Positions 53,436 through 63,164 of a stretch of DNA of 64,000 bases are shown piece after piece. The position numbers and the translations under genes were made by a program. Every line of letters begins with the position of its first letter. Within the stretch, counting starts at the first letter, position 1. Source of the stretch: CBDFNN01 sp965250215 (GTDB taxonomy: Bacteria > Bacteroidota > Rhodothermia > Rhodothermales > DATKEJ01); assembly GCA_965250215.1 (NCBI GenBank), contig CBDFNN010000004.1, positions 4,092,001-4,156,000 on the forward strand. Direction: 5' to 3'. The notes under the pieces were generated by a model that searched no databases, was not told where the DNA came from, and saw only the letters and a list, made by a program, of their open reading frames with translations.

Positions 53436-55283
53436 TTATTCAAAGCAATTGTAGATCGTGCCTGGAAAATCTCTTAATTCATTAATGATATCTGCAAAAA
53501 TGGGCAAAGCCTCGATGGTATCGCAGCGGTGCTCAATTAGACCAGCTCTCAAATTAGCCTTTTTCACTACACTCTCGAAGCGGTCATACATATATCGAAC
53601 CTGGTATTCTGCCTGAACCAGATCTGGCATACCGTCGCGCTTGCTCCACCAGGATGCTTTTGACAAAATATCAGCAGCAGTGCGCGTGTGACAAGATCCG
53701 TCATTGAGAAGGTGTTGCCGACCCATTGTGATGTATTCATGTGCCATCGCCCTTTGATACCATCCGTGGCACGAATCATACTGCCCTCCATTATTTTTGT
53801 AATGTTCAAAATCCCAATGCTTTTTGAACTTTGTCAGATTTCCCTCACTCAGAATGAGGTCGTGTGGAAGGGAGTCTCCGTAGGCCGAGCTTGTAATGCT
53901 GAAAGGTGAACGGACAATATTCTCTAAAAAACAGATAAATCTGTCGCCCTTTTCAATTTTGTCACCACCCCAAGCGTCGTGAAATACACCAAGATCAAGC
54001 CAGTCTTTTAAGTTGTATCTAGCTCGTCTCTTTTTATCACCAGGAGAAAAATTCTCGATCGCAACTTTTACAATTCGATTTCCACTCAGTGACATGCTGT
54101 CATCTGTATCGATGGACCCTAGCTCTCCACCTCCACGGACCTGAAGAGTTGCGACGTGTCTACCAGATCGCAAAAGCGGTTGCAAATGATTAGCCACTGA
54201 ATTTGCTCTTTGCTCCGAAAGCCACTGATTGTAGTCGGGATCGCCCCGATGATCAGCGAATCCTTCGACAGTAACTGTGACATCCTCCTGTTTCGAATGA
54301 GAGTTGATGCCCCAAGCGACGTACTTGAGTTTTTCGATATCATCAGCGCTTAGACTAGAAGAATTAGTCTCAAAACAAACTAGTGCTCGAGGTCCTTGTT
54401 TTGGATGATCTTTTTGTGACGTGCTTTTACATTCATCAGCTGCCTGCGCTTCTTCCTTCTTCTGTACAATATCTTGAGGGCCCTTCTGTTGAATCGTGTG
54501 AGTCAATTCGTGAGCTAAAAGATGTTTTCCTTCCTTAGTGCCAGGCGAATATTTCCCTTCGTTGAAGTAGATGTCTCGCCCGTTTGTGAATGCTTGAGCC
54601 TTCAGTGTTTTGCTCATTTTCTTTGCTTCGGATCCTTTATGGATACGGACACCAGAAAAGTCATTTCCGAAGGCATTCTCCATCCGCCGGCGCGTTCCTG
54701 TTTCCATGGGTGTCCCTTTCCCTCTGTTAGCGGACAGACCCTGAGAAACTGAGTCAGTACTACTATTTGCAGGCTGGCCTTTCGCTTGAACTTCTTCTTC
54801 CTCTTTCTTTTGAGTTTTATCCTCTTTCTCACAGTCAGCGCATTTGGCTTGAACTTCCTCTTCTTCTCTGTTTTGCACCGTCTCTTCCTCCTCCATTTTT
54901 TGGACTTCTTCCTCTTCTCTCTGAGGCTGGGCTTCCTCTTCCTCCATGGATTGAACTTCCTCTTCTTTTTTGGTCTGCGTCGCTTCTTCTTCAGATTCAA
55001 GTTTCTGCACTAGCGGAGTCAGACTTGAAGAGTCGAGAACTTTTGATTGAACATCCTCCTCCTCAGCAGCCTTCAACTGAGTTACATTCCCAGCGTCGCT
55101 TCGATTTACAACTTTATCAGCCGTCCGATCGGCCTCCACTTCGAATGCATCTTCTGGCTTGCCGACATTCAATTTGGCCTGGATGGGAGCAACGAATGGA
55201 GCCTCTTGTTGCTGCTGGCCACCTTCAAATAGATTCTGATGGCTAGGCTTATTTCTCCGTCGATATCTTCTTTTTGAAAACAT
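53436..55283 (-). CDS. DUF4157 protein with acidic repeats, OmpA-like domain and unknown C-terminus (eCIS-associated)
   Basis: A 615-residue protein. It shares the N-terminal IQAKLNVGKPEDAFEVEADRTAD motif with its neighbour. Residues 95-170 are imperfect repeats of the kind VQxxEEEE with a CADCEKED insert. DUF4157 spans about 190-265, with AHELTHTIQQ (258-262). Residues about 300-410 are an OmpA-like peptidoglycan-binding domain (VEGFADHRGDPDYNQWLSEQRA). The last 190 residues form an unrecognised domain with many aromatics, CHGWYQRAMAHEY and several Cys/His, possibly an effector module. It is encoded between the tape-measure gene (1-bp gap) and the giant DUF4157 gene (5-bp gap), so the three are surely co-transcribed. 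Confidence 0.82.
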   Translation of the reverse strand: MFSKRRYRRRNKPSHQNLFEGGQQQQEAPFVAPIQAKLNVGKPEDAFEVEADRTADKVVNRSDAGNVTQLKAAEEEDVQSKVLDSSSLTPLVQKLESEEEATQTKKEEEVQSMEEEEAQPQREEEEVQKMEEEETVQNREEEEVQAKCADCEKEDKTQKKEEEEVQAKGQPANSSTDSVSQGLSANRGKGTPMETGTRRRMENAFGNDFSGVRIHKGSEAKKMSKTLKAQAFTNGRDIYFNEGKYSPGTKEGKHLLAHELTHTIQQKGPQDIVQKKEEAQAADECKSTSQKDHPKQGPRALVCFETNSSSLSADDIEKLKYVAWGINSHSKQEDVTVTVEGFADHRGDPDYNQWLSEQRANSVANHLQPLLRSGRHVATLQVRGGGELGSIDTDDSMSLSGNRIVKVAIENFSPGDKKRRARYNLKDWLDLGVFHDAWGGDKIEKGDRFICFLENIVRSPFSITSSAYGDSLPHDLILSEGNLTKFKKHWDFEHYKNNGGQYDSCHGWYQRAMAHEYITMGRQHLLNDGSCHTRTAADILSKASWWSKRDGMPDLVQAEYQVRYMYDRFESVVKKANLRAGLIEHRCDTIEALPIFADIINELRDFPGTIYNCFE

Positions 55284-55284
55284 T

Positions 55285-56763
55285 TCAGCGCCACTTTATT
55301 GTTAAGATTTCCTCGAGCCAAGGAAGTTTTACAATCGAAATTGACCATGGAAGTTGATCCAAGAGAACGTCAAATGCTTGAGAGTCGATATGTAATGTCA
55401 TCGCCGTAGCGTCAGAAATAAGACATCCTTCCCGCTGAATAAAATTTACACGAAGGCCTTCCAAAGAGGTGTTTTTTAAGGCACCCCAATGACCAATTAC
55501 CGAAGCGAGTAGCCTATCTGCTTCCTCCTTCTCATAGTCGCTCAATGGTAACTCCATGGGGATTGGATCTTCATTTTTCAGTCCACAGAGATATTTACAA
55601 AATGACATCTCGAATTCCACAAATCGATCCGAACCTGTTGCTAAGTAGAAAAGCAGACAGGCAGCTCGTTCTCTATTCTCATAGTCAACGAATTTCCCGT
55701 TCTCAAGGAGGCCAAGATTTTTGAAAAGTGAGGGGAAAAAGGGATGCAAAAGAATCAGCCCGCAATGATTCCAGTTGTCATTTTTCTCTTGGCGAGTTAT
55801 TTCGAGATCGGTCTTATCTTCGAGGGAATTGGTGGGTCTTCCTTCGACATCCAGATCGCGCTTACTTTCAGGGCGCACTAGCTCAGATGTTCTTTCAAGA
55901 ATAGCGACTCCAGAAAAGAATTTGCGATCTAGGTGCCTTTCAAGTTCCGTAATTGGCGAAGCTAATCTGCCAATGCGGAGTTTATATTCAGCCCATACCT
56001 CGCCTAGGTATTCGTCAAATTGAGTCTCGCCTGATCTCGATTGACCACATCTCCTTGCGATTACAAGATGAAGAAATTCGACCTTTGCCCTGTAGCTGGC
56101 ATCATATCGCTTGCTACTTCGGTCAACGTAGATTCCGATTTCCTTCGTCCACTTTTCTAAAGCTCTCGAGAATGACTTTTCTCCGTTTGACTCGAACAGA
56201 AAAAGGATCTCCTTAATCCCGAAATGATGAACAAATCTCCTCAGGCGCTTTGGAGAATCACGAAGAGACAAAAGCAGTCTCTGCCACAACTTGCCTTGGA
56301 TAAGTCTCAGATCTAAACTAGATGACGTGGCGTGCCATGGAAGTCTTCCAGAATCAAGAAAATACAGAAGCACATCTAAGGGCTCATCTTCGGAGATTAT
56401 CGGCAATCTCGAATGCTCGTTCTCCATTCCAGGGTCAGCTCGTCTACTAGTGATCCAACTTCCTCCTCGACCAACAAGGCTGTTCTTTTCATTTTTCAGA
56501 TCCTCAAGTTGAACAAGCATTTGAGCCGAAATATGTCGTGCAAGATTATCAAGCTCATTGATTCCGAGAGTAAGTGTAATCTCAATTCGATCAATTCGGT
56601 ATAACTCTGCATAGAAAAGATCATCCATGCCTTTCCCAGCTTGCGTGATCGCGTCCTGTACCTTGGCGTTGATCTCAAAATGCTTTAGCTGATTGAAATA
56701 GGAAGCCGGACCATGCAACTCCGCATAGATGTTATTAACGATATGACTCTCTGCGTTAGCCAA
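55285..56763 (-). CDS. contractile injection system tape-measure-family protein
   Basis: A 492-residue protein. The N-terminus (HIVNNIYAELHG, then YRIDRIEITLTLGINEL) and the C-terminus (LRVNFIQREGCL, then LLDQLPWSISIVKLPWLEEI) match the eCIS tape-measure family (CIS_TMP) throughout. So does the middle (GLILLHPFFPSLFKNLGLL and KYLCGLKNEDPIP). I use the TTG at 56763, which overlaps the upstream stop (TTGGCTAA), rather than the TTG at 56787. In known eCIS this protein (Afp14 position) sets tube length. The DUF4157 genes follow at once. Confidence 0.88.
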   Translation of the reverse strand: MANAESHIVNNIYAELHGPASYFNQLKHFEINAKVQDAITQAGKGMDDLFYAELYRIDRIEITLTLGINELDNLARHISAQMLVQLEDLKNEKNSLVGRGGSWITSRRADPGMENEHSRLPIISEDEPLDVLLYFLDSGRLPWHATSSSLDLRLIQGKLWQRLLLSLRDSPKRLRRFVHHFGIKEILFLFESNGEKSFSRALEKWTKEIGIYVDRSSKRYDASYRAKVEFLHLVIARRCGQSRSGETQFDEYLGEVWAEYKLRIGRLASPITELERHLDRKFFSGVAILERTSELVRPESKRDLDVEGRPTNSLEDKTDLEITRQEKNDNWNHCGLILLHPFFPSLFKNLGLLENGKFVDYENRERAACLLFYLATGSDRFVEFEMSFCKYLCGLKNEDPIPMELPLSDYEKEEADRLLASVIGHWGALKNTSLEGLRVNFIQREGCLISDATAMTLHIDSQAFDVLLDQLPWSISIVKLPWLEEILTIKWR

Positions 56764-59700
56764 GTACGTTTTTGAGAAGTTTAGCAAGACTGGTCGTCGT
56801 CGACTTGAGCGACGAACTCATCCTATTGCCTTCCTGATTGACGAAATTGCTGAGTTTTACGTGAATAGCGTCAGTATTGAGCAATCCAAAGAGTTCTTCC
56901 TTGAAGGATCTGGCTGCCTTTTTTGTGAAAGTAGTCCATTGATCTGTAACTCCAGTAAGAGCTCGAATCTGACTATCCCGACAAGCTTGTACATAGAAAT
57001 AGAGTAGCGCGTTTTCGTAGTAAAGTTGAAGAATGAATGTTTTCTCGATACTTGATAAGTTGGTTTTCAAGGCGGATCCAATCCTGGCTTGACTCCTCTT
57101 AATCGAGTCAAATATTTGTCGATCTAGCCCTCCCTCCAAAGATTTCTTGAGATCCCTCAGAATCAACTCGTACTGCGGCTGCATGGTCTGTTTGTATAGG
57201 CGACTTTGGACCGCCAACTCGCGTGACCCTTGCCTTAGCAAGGACTCGATAGCATTTCTGGAATTGACGATTTCCGCCTCCATTTTCGGTAGGCAATCAT
57301 CTTGTCCTTCCTTTGGCACAACAAAAGTCACCGTCTGCTCAGTCGAGTCCGTACACGGTCCATTGAAAGCTCTAAGAGAAATGTCGAATTCGAAGCTCTT
57401 TCCTGGACCAACTTTATAAGTGTGTTTGATTGTGGTCGCTATCGATTCAAGATTTTCTCCGTCACCGAAGTCCCAAATAAAGTTCTGTCCTTCAATCTCT
57501 ATGGAATTGTTATCTATCTGTAAGCTAGCTCGCTGCTTGTCGTCACTGATGATGATTTCCTGTGTGGCGAACGAAGCTTGCGGTTGAATTACCACTCGCA
57601 GAGTGGGTTCAACATCTTGTTCATTTACTGTGAAAGCGATTTCTTTGTTGACCTGATTGATCGCAACCTTTGAAGCGTCGAAAAAGACTTGCCCACCACG
57701 GGTCTTTATCACTTTCGTCAATACCGTCGTTCCGATGAATGCTTTGACGGTTCCGTCATTGGGGGTCACATCCAGAAGTAATTCATCTGCCTCACCTTCC
57801 TTGGTCCGACACACATGGTCTTGACCAATAAAAAGATCAACTGCTTGATCGGGATATACGAAGGTCGTTGAGGGAATATTTGAACAGCATATGTAGGGAA
57901 GGTAAAGATCACCGATGACCGTTCCTGGCGCAAGGTTTTCTCTCACAACAAAGCCGATTCCAGTCCCAGGTCTTTCCGCGGCACCAGAATCGAGGAAAAT
58001 CCCACCCGCACGGTCTGGTATGATGGTATCTCCGGACCCGACAGTCCCTCTGCCCGTGAAGACTCCTGATCCAAAGATTCCTCCAGTTAACAAATCGCGT
58101 CGAGACAAGTCAGGAATGAAAGAATCGGTTCGCGATTCAAATAGAATGTCTCGCTCGACTGCAAAATCTTTAGTCCTTCTATCTTTACTATCAGAGTAGT
58201 ACAGAAGAACAAAAGTACCGCCTTTCGGAACACCTGCTCCGTGATCAAGCCCAGGATGACTTCGAGCATATTCTTTCAAGACAAGTCCATCCAGAAGCTC
58301 TTCCTTTCGTTCAAGAATTTTTTCGTAGAGGACTTTGACTCGTTCCACCATGCAACAAGACGATATAATTCTATTGATCGTGAAGGTATAGTTCTCAACG
58401 TATGGTTGGGTTTTGAGCTTGCTTCCCGTCTTGTCAATCTCGGTCTGTAAATCCTTTTTCGCTTCCTGAGCGGCGCGACATTGCGCCTCAAGAGCGTCGA
58501 TATACTTCCGAAGGTTTGCTTCAGAAAAGTCCTCAATGTTTTCAAGTTTATTATCCTCTGATACCTTCAATCTCCCAAGTAACTTCGCCGGAATGTTGAC
58601 AGCGGCCTTGACCAATTCAGATTCCCAGCCTACAACTTTGTCTGCCATGGCTTCGGCTATGAGCACCTGAAAGTCACTTGAAGCAGAACTGTTGGTGACA
58701 CTCATGCCCATCACGGCACCTACTCCGCCTGCGGTTTTATCGATATTGGTCATTACAGCATTTTTCTTCGACTTCTTCTTCGCCCGGCCTCTGCTTCGCG
58801 CGTCCTTCCTTGAAGTGACTAGAATATTTGAACGATCTTCTCGAGCTACAGCTGGTTGTTCATCGGCTGACACAAAATCTAGATGCTTACCTTTTTCAGC
58901 AGCACTAAAGCGGCTTAGAAACTTGCTGCTTGATGAAACCAGACATTTCTGCTCCTCATTCCATGCTTGGAGGATGACCTGTAGATCTTCGAAATAGACA
59001 CTGTACTTGTCGAAGTCGATCGTTCTTTGATCGCCGCTCGCCCCTATCGCTAACGGAAGGATGTCAAAGGCTAGACCTTTCTCCCGTCGGATCTGATCCA
59101 GGCCTTTCATAGCGCCTAAAACATCCAAACCTACATGACCTTCAATTCTGTAAAAATCATGGGCATCAAGGCAGAGATCGAGGAGATCACGTTTCTCTTT
59201 TGGAGAACCGATCCTATAATAATTCGGAATCAAATCTCGAGACTTCCAGGCCTCCAAGACTTGTAGGGGGTCGCCTGATTTTCCTAAATCATAGTAGAAC
59301 GGAAGAGCCCTATCTCCCAGTGGAAAATGCTCAGCTTTTGAGGGTGTAATTCGAGGGTCCTTTTTGATCCCGGGATCGAAACTTCTGATCATCTCCAAAA
59401 TTCTGCCGAAGCATTTTTGAAGTTCTTCAATCCGACTTTGATGATGGATGGGAGAGGCGAAAAACGAGTGACGTAATATCTGAGGACTGAGATTGAGAGT
59501 CCCCAACATCACATGTTTAGGGAAAGCAAGATAGTCGGGGCAACAGATAGAATAGTTCTCTTCAAGAAGATCTAATAGCTCATTGCATGCTGTGGCGAGA
59601 TCTTTCTTAAAGTCGTAGACATACTGAAAATTGAAGTTGTGTGCCTTAATCGATCTGAAATACTGTTTCAGGTCAACTTCGAATGCTTCGGACTGCGCCT

Positions 59701-60457
59701 TAAAAAGCACCAGTGAGGCAAAATTCCTAATGGTTAAACTGATGTCTTCAAAACTAGTGGCATATGCGCTTTTTAACTTACTAATTGAAGAAGCATTTCC
59801 TGGATTAACTACTACTCGACTCGGGTAGATGGGACTAAGACCCGCAAGGATATCTTTCTTTCCATCTTGTAGAAGAGCGCGCAGAATAGAATCCTTCTCG
59901 GCTATCTTCTTCGCGTCAGAAAGACTACAAATCAACACTCGAGCTTTGTTTGAGACCTCTCTTCCTTGGGCATCGCAATCTACCGGCGAGCAATCCTCTT
60001 CTTCTTTTAGGAAACTCTCCAGATAAAGAAGCCCAAACATGTCTTCTCGCGCGATTCCCGTTCTAGTCTCAAAACTGCTCAAATTGTGAACATCACTTGG
60101 AGCAAGATCCAATTCTAGTTCAAACAAGGATATCGTCTTATCGCTTCGGAGAAATCGATCATAGCGGACATTCTCGTCCTTAAATTCCTTGTATCCACGG
60201 AATAACAAATCGTCCATCTTGATGAGATCTCCGTCGCTCGTCACGGCCACTCCACTGCTCAAACGGATAAGGCTTCCACCGTCCTGGATCTCTAATCCAC
60301 ATGCGATTCCAACACCAATAAGGCTATTTCGCGTCAGCTTGTCCTGAAAGTTGAGATGGTCAAGAACTTCATTAAGCTGATTGTCCGTGAGAACTTGGTT
60401 GTCCACAAATCTGTGATAAACCGGTGCATCGTTTTGAAGAATATTATTCGCTGCCAT
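56756..60457 (-). CDS. 1233-residue PKD-containing eCIS structural protein
   Basis: A large protein without signal peptide. The N-terminus (YHRFVDNQVLTDNQLNEVLDHL, then LIGVGIACGLEI) is a segment I associate with large proteins in Bacteroidota eCIS loci. The middle contains charged helices and a Lys/Arg-rich patch (about residue 555). A PKD-type beta domain occupies about residues 975-1049 (WDFGDG, then HTYKVGPG). The last 180 residues are helical. It overlaps the baseplate gene upstream by 14 bp and the tape-measure gene downstream by 8 bp, so it belongs to the same operon. It could be a baseplate-associated or fibre-like part that contacts the target; this is inference. Confidence 0.65.
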   Translation of the reverse strand: MAANNILQNDAPVYHRFVDNQVLTDNQLNEVLDHLNFQDKLTRNSLIGVGIACGLEIQDGGSLIRLSSGVAVTSDGDLIKMDDLLFRGYKEFKDENVRYDRFLRSDKTISLFELELDLAPSDVHNLSSFETRTGIAREDMFGLLYLESFLKEEEDCSPVDCDAQGREVSNKARVLICSLSDAKKIAEKDSILRALLQDGKKDILAGLSPIYPSRVVVNPGNASSISKLKSAYATSFEDISLTIRNFASLVLFKAQSEAFEVDLKQYFRSIKAHNFNFQYVYDFKKDLATACNELLDLLEENYSICCPDYLAFPKHVMLGTLNLSPQILRHSFFASPIHHQSRIEELQKCFGRILEMIRSFDPGIKKDPRITPSKAEHFPLGDRALPFYYDLGKSGDPLQVLEAWKSRDLIPNYYRIGSPKEKRDLLDLCLDAHDFYRIEGHVGLDVLGAMKGLDQIRREKGLAFDILPLAIGASGDQRTIDFDKYSVYFEDLQVILQAWNEEQKCLVSSSSKFLSRFSAAEKGKHLDFVSADEQPAVAREDRSNILVTSRKDARSRGRAKKKSKKNAVMTNIDKTAGGVGAVMGMSVTNSSASSDFQVLIAEAMADKVVGWESELVKAAVNIPAKLLGRLKVSEDNKLENIEDFSEANLRKYIDALEAQCRAAQEAKKDLQTEIDKTGSKLKTQPYVENYTFTINRIISSCCMVERVKVLYEKILERKEELLDGLVLKEYARSHPGLDHGAGVPKGGTFVLLYYSDSKDRRTKDFAVERDILFESRTDSFIPDLSRRDLLTGGIFGSGVFTGRGTVGSGDTIIPDRAGGIFLDSGAAERPGTGIGFVVRENLAPGTVIGDLYLPYICCSNIPSTTFVYPDQAVDLFIGQDHVCRTKEGEADELLLDVTPNDGTVKAFIGTTVLTKVIKTRGGQVFFDASKVAINQVNKEIAFTVNEQDVEPTLRVVIQPQASFATQEIIISDDKQRASLQIDNNSIEIEGQNFIWDFGDGENLESIATTIKHTYKVGPGKSFEFDISLRAFNGPCTDSTEQTVTFVVPKEGQDDCLPKMEAEIVNSRNAIESLLRQGSRELAVQSRLYKQTMQPQYELILRDLKKSLEGGLDRQIFDSIKRSQARIGSALKTNLSSIEKTFILQLYYENALLYFYVQACRDSQIRALTGVTDQWTTFTKKAARSFKEELFGLLNTDAIHVKLSNFVNQEGNRMSSSLKSTTTSLAKLLKNVLG

Positions 60458-63161
60458 TGTCTTTGTCTTTTAATTCGCCGATCGACGATCTATTCAGCAC
60501 GATCGAAGTTTCACCCTCACCTTCCAGATTGCAATCATGCAAAATGCCGGTGGGATAAATGGTGTCAAGCCTGTGCAAGAGATCCACAAGAGGCTTCAGA
60601 AACTGGTTGTTCATTTGGTCCTGTGGCTTGGCCATTCTTTTTGTGAGCCACTTTTTGTAAAGCAATTCGAGCTCCTTCATTTGACTAGTCTCACCCTCGT
60701 CAAGATCAGATTCCTTGCTCCCGATCCAACAAACGCGTGCGAGGATGTGAGCAGGTATTTCTTTTCGGATGGCGTTCTCTGCAAACTCCCTGAAATGCAT
60801 GTTTGAGAAACGCTCCGTCCATCCGGGTAAAACGATGTGCAATCTGAAAGAGTAAGGATCGTGTGCTTTGCATTCTGTGCAGTCCTCGTTCATGCAGATA
60901 GACATGAATTTGTCTCCAGCCTGAGGATCTTCGAGATCAGGTCTAAGGAGAATGTTTTCAAACAAAAACATTCCCTCGTCGCTGATTTCATCAAACATGA
61001 AAGCAGCGAGTGTATCCACTCTTAGCTTGGCGAGTTGCTCATTGTTAAAGGTCTCGGAGAGAATCGAAATAACCTCACCGCTCGTCTCCGTCAAACTTAT
61101 CAGCCATTTGGAAGTCGCGATATCCTCTTCTACTAGATAGTTTTCTTTGTCCCAAGCCAAAGCGATCGCGCGCCAAAGGGCTTGAAGAGCATCGGCTTTG
61201 CTGTCCAATAATTCCAATCCAGTAAAGAGCTCCCCTCCTCCGTTGTTTTTGACGCGCCAAGTCCACTCGTCGCTGGGGTCTGCATCTGCTTGAGGAAAGA
61301 CTTCAAAAAACACCTCTGTAATGTCTCTTCTGGCATAGTTTCGAATTCCTAACAGTCTGGCAATTCTGTGCTGGAGGCCAGATACGTTATGACTATCCCA
61401 AACACCATGCTCCGTCCCAAAATAGTTGAAGGCTTTTGCTCGATTGTATCCAAGGTTTCGATATTCCTCCAGCATCTTCGCCTTGTGCCAGAGACTCGCG
61501 TCTCGCGTATCCATACCGAACAAATCTATCATCAAGAAAACATAGTCGTTCATGTTTTCGGCAAATCGAGCCAGAAGATGATCGAGAAATTGACCCTTGC
61601 GATCTGTAAAGTCCTCAAGCTCACCCAAATACTCATTTGCGCGCCGTTCGTAGTTTGCTTCGTCTACTAAGACGCGACCAAGATCCTTTACGTCGAGTGG
61701 CTTTTCTAAATAATAGGAGCTATTACCATGCATCTCCGTGGACAAAAGTTGTCCAATGTTCTTGAGGTGACTGAAGTAACTAGCGAGAATTTGATCGAAG
61801 AAACTTAGGTAAGCTTTGAGTTGCAACATCTTGGCATGTCGATCCTCTGGAAGCTGAGGGGACAAGCCCAGTTCACCAACTCCATAAATGGCGGGCAGAT
61901 CGTTTTGGATACTGTGATAGATCCCACTGTCCAAAGATTGGCCATCGGGAAATTCTAAATCATCGTAGCTCAACTCCAAGGATCGATTGTGCTCCTCAAA
62001 CTTCTTTTGAAGCTCGGAGCGGATTTGATCAGGGTCAAGATTGATCGGAATGACATCTTTAAAGACGTTGAATATACTGTTCTTCAGGCAGAGCTTGATG
62101 ACCTTGTCAAAATCGAGAGAAAAGCAGATTTTCCACGGATTGATCAATGGAGCGCATTCTTCCTCGGGTCCTTCCTTTTCGTTGCAAGGACAAGACATCA
62201 TCGAGAGCTCTCGTATGCGTGCAACTCCAGATGTCTCGGCAATCAGCTGGATAAGATCGGATAGTCGAACTTCGGTTTTAAAATTCGCATTGGCTAGTTC
62301 CTGATCTGTTATGAAGCCATGTTCAAGGACAGGACCGTTAAAGATCTCATCTGTTGGCTTTTCGTCCTCCATCAATTGGGATAGTGAATACCTCTGTATT
62401 GAGGGAGATACGTGCTCTTGAATTTGGAAAAGAATATCGACTACTACATCAACGGCATTGGCAGACTTGTCAATCTCGATGTCACCGCAAACTTGAAACT
62501 CAAACTCCCCCACTTCAGCGATCTGAACTAAGTCCTCACATAGGCATCGATTCGCATGGAAACGAGATCGTATCTCAGCTATGATTTCCTTTGTCCTCTG
62601 TTTTCGGATTGGATCGGTCAGCTGTCGCTGTTGCAGATCACTATCCAATTCGAAGAAAACATCGTTCAATCCCTTTAGAATGAATTCGTCTTTCTTCTCG
62701 TAATGGGGCAAAAGGTCTGCCGCATAGCTCAATTTCCCCATTGGGTCGCTTGCCGTTACCTCATCTTTGAGAGAAGAATGAACATGCACAAGAGATTTCC
62801 TGTTTGGTCTTATGAATGCATTTTTCACTCCCGGAATGTCGACGAATATTTTTCGATAGTCGGACTCGGAAAGGGGAGCGCTTGTCAAGATTTCCCTTGC
62901 ACTAGGAAAACTCTCTCGAAGTTCAGTCTTTGATTTGGAGGAAGCCATCAAATCCGGGATCGGTGCGGCGATCCTATTTCCCAGATCGGTTATCGCATAG
63001 CACAAAGATTCCAGAAAGGTGACACCTGGATCGTGTGCATTATAGTCCGTCCACAATTCACCAGACATAGTCTGGACATGCTTCAGTCCGAGCTCACGAA
63101 GATAGTCGAAGTCTCGGTCGTTCTTTGAATCGCTATGTTTGTTGATGGTCGGACTTTGCAT
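60444..63161 (-). CDS. eCIS baseplate wedge protein (baseplate J-like, Afp11/12 type)
   Basis: A 905-residue protein. The segment WTDYNAHDPGVTFLESLCYAITDLG (from residue 37) is the hallmark N-terminus of eCIS and phage baseplate J-like proteins, followed by a DYRKIFVDIPGVKNAF segment. Near the C-terminus, DPYSFRLHIVLPGW and KEIPAHILARVCWI are also typical of these large Bacteroidota baseplate components. The protein is expected to form the wedges that open when the sheath contracts. It starts at ATG 63161, 3 bp after the stop of the preceding gene, and overlaps the next gene by 14 bp. Confidence 0.85.
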   Translation of the reverse strand: MQSPTINKHSDSKNDRDFDYLRELGLKHVQTMSGELWTDYNAHDPGVTFLESLCYAITDLGNRIAAPIPDLMASSKSKTELRESFPSAREILTSAPLSESDYRKIFVDIPGVKNAFIRPNRKSLVHVHSSLKDEVTASDPMGKLSYAADLLPHYEKKDEFILKGLNDVFFELDSDLQQRQLTDPIRKQRTKEIIAEIRSRFHANRCLCEDLVQIAEVGEFEFQVCGDIEIDKSANAVDVVVDILFQIQEHVSPSIQRYSLSQLMEDEKPTDEIFNGPVLEHGFITDQELANANFKTEVRLSDLIQLIAETSGVARIRELSMMSCPCNEKEGPEEECAPLINPWKICFSLDFDKVIKLCLKNSIFNVFKDVIPINLDPDQIRSELQKKFEEHNRSLELSYDDLEFPDGQSLDSGIYHSIQNDLPAIYGVGELGLSPQLPEDRHAKMLQLKAYLSFFDQILASYFSHLKNIGQLLSTEMHGNSSYYLEKPLDVKDLGRVLVDEANYERRANEYLGELEDFTDRKGQFLDHLLARFAENMNDYVFLMIDLFGMDTRDASLWHKAKMLEEYRNLGYNRAKAFNYFGTEHGVWDSHNVSGLQHRIARLLGIRNYARRDITEVFFEVFPQADADPSDEWTWRVKNNGGGELFTGLELLDSKADALQALWRAIALAWDKENYLVEEDIATSKWLISLTETSGEVISILSETFNNEQLAKLRVDTLAAFMFDEISDEGMFLFENILLRPDLEDPQAGDKFMSICMNEDCTECKAHDPYSFRLHIVLPGWTERFSNMHFREFAENAIRKEIPAHILARVCWIGSKESDLDEGETSQMKELELLYKKWLTKRMAKPQDQMNNQFLKPLVDLLHRLDTIYPTGILHDCNLEGEGETSIVLNRSSIGELKDKDNGSE

Positions 63162-63164
63162 TTC

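Noticed and set aside
54614..55246. Several long Lys/Arg-rich or Leu/Phe-rich open frames on both strands
   Set aside because: They are shadows of the Glu-rich repeats (GAA/GAG codons) of the OmpA-containing DUF4157 protein.
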